A stretch of DNA of 64,000 nt from Bolinopsis microptera (taxonomy: Eukaryota > Ctenophora > Tentaculata > Lobata > Bolinopsidae): positions 20,081,240-20,145,239 of the forward strand of contig NC_087074.1 in the NCBI RefSeq assembly GCF_026151205.1, written 5' to 3'. Made by a program: the position numbers and the translations under genes. The notes beneath the pieces are model-generated. The model was not told where the DNA came from and searched no databases. It worked only from the letters and a program-made list of their open reading frames with translations. Positions 8,771 through 22,626 of this stretch are shown in pieces; positions within the stretch are counted from its first letter, which is position 1, and each line of letters starts with the position of its first letter.

Positions 8771-9329
8771 CATGTATAGGATAATAGAAAGAAACGGCTA
8801 CAGATTCTCATTTAAAATATTTAATCTAATTAATTATAACTTTTTGTCTATGCTATTTATAATTCATGATTCTAAAATATATATATTATAACAAATGAGG
8901 ATACAAATTTCAGCAATACCAAATAACCCTAACAGTTAACACTTTATGAACCAGATATATATTGATTACTTATAATATATTGATTACTTATGTATGGATT
9001 TTAATTCTAAATCTTTATAGGGGTTTTATACACACAATGAGCGTTTCACTTCGATGATCGAACCTGACAACGTAATAAAGGACATATCTGAACCATTAAT
9101 TGGGCTTACCTCATCGTTAAAAGCTTTTACAGGTTCAGGAAGGGAGCCCATCTCTCTTGTCATTCCTTGTCAGCTACAAAATACATGCTATCAAAGAGGA
9201 TATGTGTTAAATCTCAGATCAAAACAAATTTTAAGATTTATTTATTATTGAAAAAAGAATTTTATGAACTGGATGTAGATCATGCACAATTGACATTTCA
9301 GTATATCTATATAAAACACAGTTTTACAG
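8771..9329. other. AT-rich spacer, no supported gene
   Basis: Short repeats of TATATTGATTACTTAT are present near 8955-8990. A 65-codon frame at 9054-9251 has no recognisable features. Confidence 0.4.
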
Positions 9330-9419
9330 GGAAACCTCCAGAAATACTATGGTACTGGGAGTGTCCTGCAATGGGTGGAGTTCTATCCCCCTGCCTCCTT
9401 CACCCCGGCCCCTTCCTAA
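9330..9419 (+). CDS. possible terminal exon (GNLQKYYGTG...)
   Basis: The acceptor GTTTTACAG ends at 9329. The following frame reads GNLQKYYGTGSVLQWVEFYP and then a Pro/Ala/Ser tail to a TAA at 9417-9419. The composition looks like a real C-terminus, but the protein is not recognised and no upstream exon can be assigned. Confidence 0.3.
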   Translation, partial: GNLQKYYGTGSVLQWVEFYPPASFTPAPS

Positions 9420-10479
9420 AAATTCTGTCCCAACTGAGAACTAGACAAAAATATTATGAAAAGCCATGTTCCTGATAGAGATTATCACATATGTTACAAC
9501 AGAGTATGATACCTTATTTCAGTACAGATAAACCACGCCTCATCTTGATTTGCACAACTATGCAGAGTTTCAACAATGAGGAGCATGGCAACGTCATGTA
9601 CTAATTCAATTTTTGGGATAAAAGTGTTGAAAAATGTTTCCACATTTTTCAACACTTTCTGAGTGACTGTGTGGCCATTTAAATTTGAACCTTGGTTAAA
9701 TAAGGTTTATAACTCAAGGGCACTTCTCAAAGGCATCTCAACATACAGGGTAAAACCAGCTAATCTCACAAATTAGGTAGTTTATGAAATTAACAAAATT
9801 AAACTATTGATAGGCAGCCAGGTTAAAATTAATTAAGTGGATGAGTCATCTCGTTTTGCCTTGTATTTACTATTTGTGCCTACTATTAACACTTCTCTAA
9901 TAGCAGATAAGGGTTGTGCAAATTCTTCATTAGATTATTATTAAAAATAAACTAAAATCAAAACTCAATAAATTTTACAGTACATAACTTATTTATGACA
10001 ATTTTCTTGCTCCACAAGAGTTCCTTTCAGCAAAGATGCTTCTCTACACAAGAGAGTCCACCCCTCAGCTTAAAGGAGTACTCTCTCCTCCAGACGATCC
10101 TGTAAGGGATCGTCTCAGCTCAAAAAATGCGGACCTTTAAGTAATCCTTCACATGAAGTTCTTCTAATAATAATGAATCTATACAGTTACATAACTGAAA
10201 CAACCATGTCCTTTATTGTGGGCAAAATGTGTGTACTGTATAATTTATGCTCACTGTAGAAGATTTCAGGGATAAAGCTTAACTGAATCCACATAAATTC
10301 CTAGTGAACGAAAGTGTATCTACTTTATGATATCTATTCAAACTGACCCTATAAGCGCATTTCATCCTTCTAGACAAGTCTCTCAAGGTGTATCTTTCAT
10401 CATTCGGATAGGGCAACATGTTTTAAAATAAATCTTGTAACATGGTATATTTACCACCTTAATAATTTGCTTTGCAACT
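9420..10479. other. intergenic, AT-rich
   Basis: No gene seen. A (TAA)n-like tract followed by CAGTTACATAACTGAAACAA near 10160-10200 recurs at about 12875-12920, so both belong to one dispersed repeat. Confidence 0.5.
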
Positions 10480-12080
10480 TGCTTGAAGAGAACTGCTAGC
10501 ACTATCAGTCCCAAAAGTGCAGAGGCCGCTGTTGAGGGCGTCCGGGCGTTATCTGGTGCTTGGAAAAGAAAAGTATTTGGAAATATTGCGCAGAAGTACT
10601 ACAACAGAAGTGGGTTTGCTCTGAGCCAGGTAGTGACAGCTTCAAGACTCCAGGGGTCTGTTGCGTACTGCGTAGATATCGATTTGTTTATGATTATCTA
10701 TAAACTTTGGGAGTCCTGGCGTGCAGCTAGCGGGAGTTGCACTCTGAGGGCACAGCGAGAAGGCTTCCTGCTTACTGCAGGAGGCCAGCGTCTGTTGACT
10801 GTAACCAAGAGAGAGAGATTGCAATATAAAGCAATTGTTATTTTACTCAAACATTTGAATGTAAGCGCATACAGGATCTTTGTGAAATCATGTTACATAC
10901 TGGAAATTTATACAATCAAGGGCTTCCAGGACCCTTTGGCGACCATGTGATTTGAACTATCTGCTATCATACTGCGCGGCTGAGATTGTACACCTGTGGT
11001 GTCCTATTTCACTCATTTTATAAGTTTCCGTTTTTGTTACACCTGTCGATTTTGTTACACTTGTCGCCTGTTACACATAACATAGGGCACAGGCCCAGTG
11101 TGTTGTGTGTAAAACATGTGGGCATGTGCTAGCATAATATGGATGGTAAGTTCTAGCTGCAATGTAACATTTGAAATCCTGCCTTACATTAGAATGATTT
11201 ATTTAATTAATTAGCTTTCTGCTGTGGTATTGTAAGCAGTTATCGGCAAATAACCTCTGGCGGTTGGGGGAGCAGCACTACACAAGCCCCTGAGCCACCT
11301 ATGCAGAGTGCACACTACGACAATAAATTCTTTGACAGACAGGATAGCGAGATAGTTCGTCATCATAGTTGTTGAGTGCTCATTGCTCATGGATCTACCT
11401 CAACTTTTGCACTAATACCCAGAGGATTATTTAATCTAGCACTAACTCCTGTGGTCAACTTGGCTGGAAGTTGGGAAAATCCGTGTTAGAGAGTTAGAGA
11501 TTTAATCTAAAAGGGGAAGCTGCTAAAATATCTTTGATCTGCCAAGGATACCATTCAATACACATGTAGGGCATTGTATGTACATTGTACAATGAATATC
11601 ATGAGTACCCCATGAAGCGAGAAATATTAAGGGGAGTTCAGAGGCGGCTATTGAGGGCCCATCTGGTGGCTGGTGTTAAAAAATAGAAATAGTAATTGGT
11701 AATACTGTTCGGAAATAACTTATCGCAATACGATGCTCTTTATTCACTCAAACGTTTGAATGAAATCGCACGCATGATCTTTGTGAAATTTTGTGTTGTT
11801 GGTTGTCCAATCCTATGTTTGGACGACTAAGCCGCGCAGTTTTAACATATAGTTAATTGTAAACGGTACAAAGCACATCAAGCGCATCCCACTACAGGTA
11901 ATCTATATGATTTGCTCGTCCAGGACACCTTGCAATTTGAACTATCGACTGTTATGATACTGCGCGGCTGAGATCGTACACGTGTGGTGTCTTGTTTCAC
12001 CCATACTGTAAGTTTTTGTTTTTGTTTGCTGTTGCCTGTGAAGTGTAACACATTACATACATGAGGCCCTGTGTGTGATG
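10480..12080 (+). repeat. duplicated dispersed repeat, about 0.5-0.6 kb per copy
   Basis: Segments at about 10480-11110 and 11610-12080 share ordered blocks. These are a GAGGCsGCTrTTGAGGGC block, a run of similar sequence around CTCAAACrTTTGAATG, and the block CTGCGCGGCTGAGATyGTACAC followed by TGTGGTGTC. The 155-codon frame across the first copy is not conserved in the second, so it is probably not a gene. Confidence 0.65.
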
Positions 12081-12332
12081 CAATCGGTAGTTTGGAGGGA
12101 GCTTGGGCCGGCCCCAAGTTGAAGTCCCCCCACCCCCTCCCCTCCCCAGTCCGTCGATTGGACACGCAACAAAACTGCCAGCCACCTCCCAAGAGCCGCC
12201 TCTGGGGGAGTTATCCCATAATTTTCAGAAGAGACTATTTGTGGGTTTGGCAGTAAAACCAAAGTAATATCGTCTAAACCAAGCTAAAATGATCTATATC
12301 AATGTATAGTAATCTAGGTAAACTATAGGTAA

Positions 12333-12647
12333 AAATATAATATTAATCATAAGCTAAAATGTACTAATCTTTGTATTCTAAATGGGGAAAAGAAGAAACA
12401 TTGTCAGTCAGTCGAGAAAATTGTCAGTCAGGCTATATGGCAGCTTTGTAGATGTTGTGACTATGCTAGTAGTGGTCCCAGGCTTGCGACTGGAATTGCG
12501 GTGTTAAATCGATTTAATGGTATACCAACGATCCACCTCCCACTTGTTGTTTGGTACTTAGCATTAATAGTGTTAGCTGTAGCCATTTATAGCAAGAATA
12601 TTAAAACTAAAGGGGATGACAAGGAAAAGAGGAAGGAAAAAGAATAA
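12333..12647 (+). CDS. unrecognised ORF with a C-terminal membrane helix
   Basis: One frame is open from a stop at 12330 to the TAA at 12645-12647, about 104 codons without a clear start. The C-terminal part reads HLPLVVWYLALIVLAVAIY, a convincing transmembrane helix, followed by a basic and acidic tail (NIKTKGDDKEKRKEKE) as in many small tail-anchored or single-pass proteins. Upstream is a Cys-rich patch (LCRCCDY). An internal ATG frame overlaps but is short. It could be the last exon of a membrane protein. No family recognised. Confidence 0.3.
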   Translation, partial: KYNINHKLKCTNLCILNGEKKKHCQSVEKIVSQAIWQLCRCCDYASSGPRLATGIAVLNRFNGIPTIHLPLVVWYLALIVLAVAIYSKNIKTKGDDKEKRKEKE

Positions 12648-13100
12648 CGGAACAAACAATTAATTAAAGTATTTATTGGAGCATTAGTTATTGTAATTAC
12701 AAGCTTCAATAATAAATCACTGAGTACTGACCAAAAAATAACTCTGACCAAATAATAACTCTAGCCAATCTGAATAACTCACAATACTTCTTCAAAGAGT
12801 TAAAAAAAACAGAAACGCTTGACGGAGAGAAAGTAACTCACCAAGAAAGCTCCGTCAAAGGATCGTAATAATAATATTAATAATAATAATAATTCTAAAC
12901 AGTTACATAATTGAAACAATTATGGCCCCTTATTGTGGGGAAGGATCGTAAGCTCTAGCAGGTTTCTAGAGTCTGTAAAACAACCATGCTTAAGGAAAAC
13001 ATGGGGTTACAGACTTCCACAGAAGCTGCCGAAATTGCTTCTCAGGAGACTAGTATCTTCATCATCATGAGAGGCTGCACAAAGGACTAACTTTAAGAGC
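12648..13100. other. intergenic with (TAA)n-bearing repeat
   Basis: Contains an AATAATAATATTAATAATAA run near 12865-12890 and the second copy of the CAGTTACATAATTGAAACAA repeat. No coding sequence is seen. Confidence 0.5.
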
Positions 13101-15220
13101 CTCCTTAGCAATTAAGAAAAGACAATTTTCGCCAATATCTCGTCATGGGAGCATTTTAACCCTATCTCATGGGGGTGATTCGGAATCAACGTCCAAAATT
13201 ACATCGATTGAAGTTGGATTTTGTTGGCTACTACTGGCTAGATCGGCGAGAGGCGCTACTGTGCCGCGCCGAGCTGCCATGAATTGACATCGTCAATTAA
13301 AGTTGGATTCAACTAAACTGTCGGGGGCCCTTTTAGAACAATCTCGAAAATCGACTGTAGAGTGATTTAATACGCTCGATATTGGTGGCAATATGCAAGG
13401 GTCCATTTCAGCTGCCTAATGTATTCTGCTCTGCCAACTGCAACACTCGATTTCATTGTATGTATATAATGTTTAAAGGACCCGGTAGTATTTAAGGAAT
13501 TTCTTCATAGAAAGTTTATTTCTTCAAGAGCTTATGTAAAATGGAAGGTCATTTACTAGGCTTCCAGTCTTCTTATTTAGTCCCCCTTGATGGTTAAGGC
13601 TTTATTGTAGATTTACAACCTACCAGGACGCGCGCCGAGTTGGACTCGTCGACGGTTCCAATATATGGAACAGATATTTTACGAGTATCACCCGTTAAAG
13701 GCTTTACCGCTTCTCTACAAATGATTTTCCACAAAGCCCCAAGAAAATAAATTTCTAGAAGAAGCACGTTTAATGGGTTGTATTCTGTAAAATATTCAAA
13801 TAAGATTAAACGCTAATAAATTTTATCTTGGCACTTACAAATACAATTTTAAAAAATAACCGCAGGCGAAGCGCTCGATTAAATAAAAAGATGTATAGAT
13901 GAACAAACAATAAAAATATGCGCGGCGTGAATATAATTTTGTGTTTTATTCAAACTTACCTTGTATCACGTCGTGACACCCATTGTCGTTTAACTTACAA
14001 TATAGGTGAGCCGCGCACTCGTGCGCAGCGGGTCATACAACGTATAACAAAATTTACCAAGCGGCGCTCAGCATGTCACTCAATCCACTTTCCAAAAATT
14101 GCTATGAAGGTCTGATCGTTTTTTAAAGTGTTCCGAGTGATTTGCATAATATTTTGCATAATATATAAAAGGATATATATATTTATGTTTTTTATATATT
14201 ATATTTTATACCTGGGGACCCAGTTATATTGATACATGTTTCGTATATCCCAAATATCGGAGGCGCGCGCTTCGCTATATTTGCAGGATACGTGCAATTT
14301 GGTCATCAGTCATGGTATGTTTGTAAATGTGTTCATTGTTAAATATGGATTGACCCGGTGCGAGCTACTTGTTAGCACTTGCCTAGAAAAGAAAACGGTA
14401 CGTGCTTCTTCACTTAAAAATTTGTTTCATTTAAAAACTTCTTCGAAAAAATGTGTAAAAATATCATCTGTCAATTGTAAATGTTACCTGGGGACCCCAG
14501 GCTATTATGTATTACTATTATGTTCATTAATATAGAGAATTAGGCGGAATGACAGGCTGAGCGCGGCCCAGTAATTGTAAATGTAAACAAGCATTTTATT
14601 AACAATAAATTGTAAATATTTGAAGACTTTGCGGCTTCGACGCGCGCCACGCAAACTAGCATTCTTGTTTTGCATCAACGTTATAAAACTGCTATATAAC
14701 TTAAATAATTTGAGTTCAGGGAAAATATGTCGTAGTAAAATAAAATACCACACAGGGCAAAGGTATTCAGATGTTCACATAGCCATGTGTATACGCGTAC
14801 TGTGTGACGCGCTTGTTTCACGGCGGTCGCGCGCTACTGCAAGCGAGAGGGCTCTGGTCGCGCTACAATGCAATTCATAACTGCTCATATGATATAAACA
14901 GAAATATAATTACTAAATTCAGGTATGGAATACTTAAGTTACCGATTTTGGAGATCATGTTTGTATTGCTGTCTATACAATGACGTAGTAGTGATGCAGA
15001 ATTATGACATTTGAAGTTGACACACGCTGCAACCCCTTTTGATTGCGCGCGAAATTGTAGGTTTATAACCTACCAGGACGCGCGCCGAGTTGGATTCGTC
15101 GACGCGGTCCTGGATATGGAACAGATATTCAACGAGTATCACCCGTTAAGCGCGAAAGGCCGCAAAAGGCCGGCGTGCACGAAAGGTATACAACGTGTCG
15201 TGTAGCAAGACATCACCATG
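13100..15220 (+). repeat. GC-patchy dispersed repeat cluster
   Basis: Contains recurring blocks that also occur at 30.2-31.5 kb in opposite orientation: a segment ending CATTTTAACCCTATctCATG near 13150, ACTTTGCGGCTTCGACG near 14627, a block with GTGAGCCGCGCACTCGTGCG near 14007, and TTCACATAGCCATGTGtaTA near 14774. A further block, GGACGCGCGCCGAGTTGGA, is present twice inside the cluster (about 13625 and 15076), each time followed by an AACAGATATT...GAGTATCACCCGTTAA block. The short open frames here are not conserved between copies. It is most likely a set of non-autonomous elements. Confidence 0.65.
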
Positions 15221-17931
15221 CAAACTTGTTAGTTATAGGCAAGTTTCCACAATTATTATTTTCTATATTCTGCAATAATAATCGCCTAATACATAATAAG
15301 CGCTTTTTTGGCAGTCTGAGCGCGATCAAGTAAGTTTCATTTCATGCAAGGTTTTCTGGAATTAATTATTATTAAATTAGAGGTTGACGTGGTAATTATG
15401 CGATGAAATTATAATTTACAATTCTCACTTTGACCTTATTCATCAAAACACGAAAGTTATTTCGCAGTTATTTTCAGACCGTATAGTGACCAGGTCGTCT
15501 TAACCCTTAAATTAATTTCTGTCTAACATGTACATTATTCCCACCCAAATATATAATAAAACGATATTATTTCATCTAATTTTAAAATAACACAAAATTT
15601 TGTTATCGTATTATATTAACATGCAATACATCATACAATTCCATTCAAAATGATATGTAACAATGATGTGAGAGAAGAAATATTGAAGTTAAATCATTTA
15701 AGACGATTGCAAAAATAAATATTCCTATTATAACCTGAAATAATAGTTCGTGAAGATATGTAACCGGTAACTTTAATAAGTTTAAATCATGCTAAGAATA
15801 AATATTTTATCACGGTAAGTTCGTCATCCAAAAAGGAATGGAATTTGAAAAACTTGATCGTGATAACAAACGGTGGTCCGTGTTATTCATTATTGAGTCA
15901 AGAATATGCTGATAAGAATTAACTGAAAAATCAAGATTTTTTCCACATTAATAAGTTTAACTTTGAGTAAGAACTTAAACGTGGCATCAAATAAATAAAG
16001 AAAAATAAAAACCCAGATTAAATAGCGGAGAATTGAAATGCGCCATTTAAAACCGCAAAAATATGCGACCTATTCAGCTACTTTAATTAGTTAAGATTCA
16101 CAGCTGCGTGGTCAATAATAGTTGTATCATACAAGGATAAATTAAAATAAAAGTAAACAATTAATGTTAATGATATTTATAATTCGGATTACACACCAAT
16201 GAAACTCTATACAATTGACAAGCTACCATAGATGCTAACAATATGCAACAACAACAAAACGATAAATTAGATGCATCAAACCAGGTTAAATTGTACATTT
16301 TCAAAAACTGAGTAAATGGTAAAACTAAATTACATCCTATTCCTAGCTGATAAAACCGTCAACTTATGATACATCTTACAATCTGGGCATAATGAAATAA
16401 AATGATAACCAGTATATTGTTTACCTGTGAAATATAATCGTTAATATGGTCAAAATTAACTATTTGCCATTTTCAGTTTAATCCAGTATATAGTGATGAA
16501 GTCAAATGATAATTGTCGTATTTGATCCCAAATAATGATAAACAAGTGTGACATTCGTTAGTTTATCTTAATACTGATCTCAATGACCTAGATGGTCAGT
16601 GGGTGTCCCTTAACAACATTCTCATTGACTCCTATGACAGTGAGCTAGTTTCCATGTGTCGCTCACTTTGTGTAGTACTCTTGTTTCACTCCAGCGTTCT
16701 GTTGTCGTCATGTTAGTTGTACTGAAACACAAGGAAATATTTTATAGGTTCGTTTGTTTTTATAAATTGTAATTAACATTTTAAAGGGTTATTAAAAATG
16801 CAAGGTCAAGGTTGTTCATGAAACATTAGCATGATTTTAAACATCTGTAGATTAGTTCTTGGTGGAGCAACTAACAATATCATATAATCTGCACTAATTT
16901 TCTCTAAAAACTAGTTAATTATGATAAATCGCTCAGCTTACCTGTTTGTGCACTGGACTAGACGAATATAGCTGACAACAGCAGCGTCAGCTCCGAGCAG
17001 TTGCACGTGCGGCGCTATCATCGTGCAATTTACTTTTGGTCTGTCCCGTTCTGTGGGGAAATTTCTAGTTATATTATATTGGGGCGGTTTTTATCATATT
17101 CACATTTTGTAAGTTCACTCGTTTGAGCTGTGATTGATTATTATACATAGTACTTTTAAAGGGAATAACGCTACATAAAGTGTTCAAACTAAATCATCAT
17201 CCGCTCAAATAACTGCAATTATAGGGAATGAATTAGTAGACTTACTGGAGTTCTCAAACATGAACTGATGAAACTGCGTCCCCTCAATAAGCTGCCCTTT
17301 TGTTTCAGGTTCAAAACAGGTCATAGTAGGTAACACCATCTCTCTGATAATGGTTATTAAATATATTGAATAAAACTCACATTAGATATTCCAATCAATT
17401 TTATTCAGTTTGATTTAAGGTTGATTAATTAGTCTCTAGTTTCGAATGTTCCTGATAATAAGCTCCTAACTCACTGATAAGCATCAAGATCCCCAACACA
17501 GATGTAATAAAGGAGAGAATGGACTTTTGAGAGGACCTCTTTCTTCGTCAACAACACCGCCTCTGCAACCAATTTGAAGTTGAAATTGATGAGAAAATAT
17601 GAGCATACCAGCTGAGCTTCACAGCTTAATTGGCAATTAAGTGCCAATTAAGTGCCAAGCCCAAAATTGAACAACAGAAATCTGGAAATCATACGCCTCT
17701 TTATCCCAGTATCATTGAATTACTGACACCAATTTATTTGCAGGCCTGGGAACCAGCCTGCATTTCTACACGACACCAGAGTCAAAGTAATTACCAGCTA
17801 TTATTATAGGCCACTGTGAGACCACTTACAGCGGTTAACAACATTTCTCTGGCCATGCCAAGATTGTTTAAGTTAAATATGTAATTAATGTTGGTTATAT
17901 TTTGTATGATGGGACATTTTATGGCCAAATT
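15221..17931. other. AT-rich region without a recognisable gene
   Basis: No frame longer than about 60 codons is supported and no tRNA or rRNA is apparent. A short GC-richer patch near 16970-17060 (GTTGCACGTGCGGCGCT) is the only compositional feature. Confidence 0.5.
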
Positions 17932-18210
17932 TTAATTAATTACGAAATCCATGCAATCCAATTGACTGGGCCAAAAAGTGTGTGATTCGCTTTTTAAAAT
18001 GATCTTACCGTCGACGTCTTCGAATATGGGCGGCTGACTTATCTGAACAACCTGAGATAATTTAAGTGACTTTTCTGAAGAAAAATAAAGGTATCCTGAC
18101 AAATGCTTCTCCGACAGCTCAAGAAATAATTTAAATCGTGACATATTGACGATTGGAAGTGTCGAGACTGAGTTTGTCACTAAATATTTTCCCAGGAAGT
18201 AATCAAGCAA
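17932..18210 (-). CDS. possible coding exon, unrecognised
   Basis: On the minus strand a frame of up to 92 codons includes a helical segment (FLELSEKHLSGYLYFSSEKS) and LKLSQVVQISQPPIFEDVDG, where a GTAAGATC donor could end the exon near 18008. A frame at 18744-18947 on the same strand carries a similar phrase (IIIEVIQIYQPDLFGKN), so these could be two related exons. Evidence is weak. Confidence 0.2.
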   Translation of the reverse strand: MLDYFLGKYLVTNSVSTLPIVNMSRFKLFLELSEKHLSGYLYFSSEKSLKLSQVVQISQPPIFEDVDGKIILKSESHTFWPSQLDCMDFVIN

Positions 18211-18596
18211 TAACCAACGATGAACATAAATGTGCTGAAAACATGATGGTCAAGCAGATTAGGATGCATTAAACATTTTACAAAAATGCGCAATGCTCAA
18301 ACCAATTATTAGATGAATTAAACAGAAAACACTAACTAATTAACATCTCCATTGTTTGAAGATAAATTCAGAATTTTTCCAGAGACAATAATTTAAAATT
18401 GGATGCACACAGAATAAAAAGTGATAAAATGCTGATACCGGTTTTTTCCCCCAAAAAAGCAGTGGTTTTTCTTCTAGAACTTTTGATGTTCATCGTCAAA
18501 AACGTTGAGAAAAATAGATTATTAGGTTGACCGTTGGGTCGACGTGGTTTATCAGTATTTTAGGTTAGCCAACGTTAGCGGCCACCCCAAGTAATT

Positions 18597-18694
18597 CAAG
18601 AGTGAGGCACCCTGGCTACGTGCCTGTCAAGAGTGAGGCACCCTGGCTACGTGCCTGTCAAGAGTGAGGCACCCTGGCTACGTGCCTGTCAAGA
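18597..18694. repeat. three tandem 31-base repeats
   Basis: Unit: GAGTGAGGCACCCTGGCTAC plus GTGCCTGTCAA, three copies with no visible change. Confidence 0.95.
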
Positions 18695-19084
18695 GTAAGC
18701 AGCCGAATTGGGAATTTCAGGTTCAATATTTGCTTATCTTTCTCTAATTTTTGCCAAATAAATCCGGCTGATAAATTTGGATAACTTCGATTATGATAAA
18801 ACAAAATTTGCTAAAATACATATGATGAGCTGCAATAGCAAAACTACGAGATAAAAAAGAATATTGGACCATTTGGCTGGTAGCAAACACATAAACACTT
18901 ACATCAGCTTGATTCATGGAACTAGAGCTTTTAGAAATGTCTAGCATTTCTAGAAACTTCTAGAACCAGAAAATAATGAAACCCAGGAGCATAACAACAG
19001 TATTAAGCGTGCAGGCGGGATCTGACAAGGAAAAAACGAGGAGCTTAGCGAGGGGGCAAGCGTGCTACATTTCATGCAGAGAGT

Positions 19085-19470
19085 ATGTCACACTCGAGCA
19101 GTGTTACATGTCACACTTGAGCAGTGTTACATGTCACACTCGAGCAGTGTTACATTTCACACTTAAGCAGTGTTACATGTCACACTTGAGCAGTGTTACA
19201 TGTCACACTTGAGCAGTGTTACATGTCACACTTGAGCAGTGTTACATGTCACACTTGAGCAGTGTTACATGTCACACTTGAGCAGTGTTACATGTCACAC
19301 TTGAACAGTGTTACATTTCACACTTAAGCAGTGTTACATGTCACACTTGAGCAGTGTTACATGTCACACTTGAGCAGTGTTACATGTCACAATTGAGCAG
19401 TGTTACATGTCACAATTGAGCAGTGTTACATGGCACAATTGAGCAGTGTTACATTTCACACTTGAGCACT
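19085..19470. repeat. 23-base minisatellite, about 17 copies
   Basis: The unit is CACACTTGAGCAGTGTTACA plus TGT. Variants replace GAG with AAG or CGAG and ATGT with ATTT. A two-variant pattern (TTTCACACTTAAG) occurs near 19156 and 19318, which hints at a higher-order duplication. Confidence 0.95.
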
Positions 19471-21195
<1,725 letters not shown>

Positions 21196-22626
21196 CTGTG
21201 ACAGTGCTCTCCTGCGTGTCTATACCTCTGTGACAGTGCTCTCCTGCGTGTCTATACCTCTGTGACAGTGCTCTCCTGCGTGTCTATACCTCTGTGACAG
21301 TGCTCTCCTGCGTGTCTATACCTCTGTGACAGTACTCTCCTGCGTGTCTATACCTCTGTGACAGTGCTCTCCTGCGTGTCTATACCTCTGTGACAGTGCT
21401 CTCCTGCGTGTCTATACCTCTGTGACAGTACTCTCCTGCGTGTCTATACCACTGTGACAGTGCTCTCCTGCGTGTCTATACCTCTGTGACAGTACTCTCC
21501 TGCGTGTCTATACCTCTGTGACAGTGCTCTCCTGCGTGTCTATACCTCTGTGACAGTACTCTCCTGCGTGTCTATACCTCTGTGACAGTGCTCTCCTGCG
21601 TGTCTATACCTCTGTGACAGTACTCTCCTGCGTGTCTATACCTCTGTGACAGTGCTCTCCTGCGTGTCTATACCTCTGTGACAGTACTCTCCTGCGTGTC
21701 TATACCTCTGTGACAGTGCTCTCCTGCGTGTCTATACCTCTGTGACAGTGCTCTCCTGCGTGTCTATACCTCTGTGACAGTGCTCTCCTGCGTGTCTATA
21801 CCTCTGTGACAGTGCTCTCCTGCGTGTCTATACCTCTGTGACAGTGCTCTCCTGCGTGTCTATACCTCTGTGACAGTGCTCTCCTGCGTGTCTATACCTC
21901 TGTGACAGTGCTCTCCTGCGTGTCTATACCTCTGTGACAGTGCTCTCCTGCGTGTCTATACCTCTGTGACAGTACTCTCCTGCGTGTCTATACCTCTGTG
22001 ACAGTACTCTCCTGCGTGTCTATACCTCTGTGACAGTACTCTCCTGCGTGTCTATACCTCTGTGACAGTGCTCTCCTGCGTGTCTATACCTCTGTGACAG
22101 TGCTCTCCTGCGTGTCTATACCTCTGTGACAGTGCTCTCCTGCGTGTCTATACCTCTGTGACAGTGCTCTCCTGCGTGTCTATACCTCTGTGACAGTGCT
22201 CTCCTGCGTGTCTATACCTCTGTGACAGTACTCTCCTGCGTGTCTATACCTCTGTGACAGTACTCTCCTGCGTGTCTATACCTCTGTGACAGTGCTCTCC
22301 TGCGTGTCTATACCTCTGTGACAGTGCTCTCCTGCGTGTCTATACCTCTGTGACAGTGCTCTCCTGCGTGTCTATACCTCTGTGACAGTGCTCTCCTGCG
22401 TGTCTATACCTCTGTGACAGTGCTCTCCTGCGTGTCTATACCTCTGTGACAGTGCTCTCCTGCGTGTCTATACCTCTGTGACAGTGCTCTCCTGCGTGTC
22501 TATACCTCTGTGACAGTGCTCTCCTGCGTGTCTATACCTCTGTGACAGTACTCTCCTGCGTGTCTATACCTCTGTGACAGTACTCTCCTGCGTGTCTATA
22601 CCTCTGTGACAGTGCTCTCCTCTGTG
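21196..22626. repeat. 32-base minisatellite, about 45 copies
   Basis: The unit is TGTGACAGTGCTCTCCTGCG plus TGTCTATACCTC. Copies are almost identical apart from one G/A site (CAGTG versus CAGTA) and one ACCAC variant near 21450. The G/A states alternate strictly over several consecutive copies (about 21421-21700) and occur in runs elsewhere. Confidence 0.98.

Noticed and set aside
10483..10950. 155-codon plus-strand ORF
   Set aside because: It lies across a duplicated non-coding repeat and is not preserved in the second copy at 11.6-12.0 kb.
11878..12262. Overlapping Gly/Pro-rich frames on both strands
   Set aside because: They arise from a short CCCCACCCCCTCCCC tract; no conserved motif.
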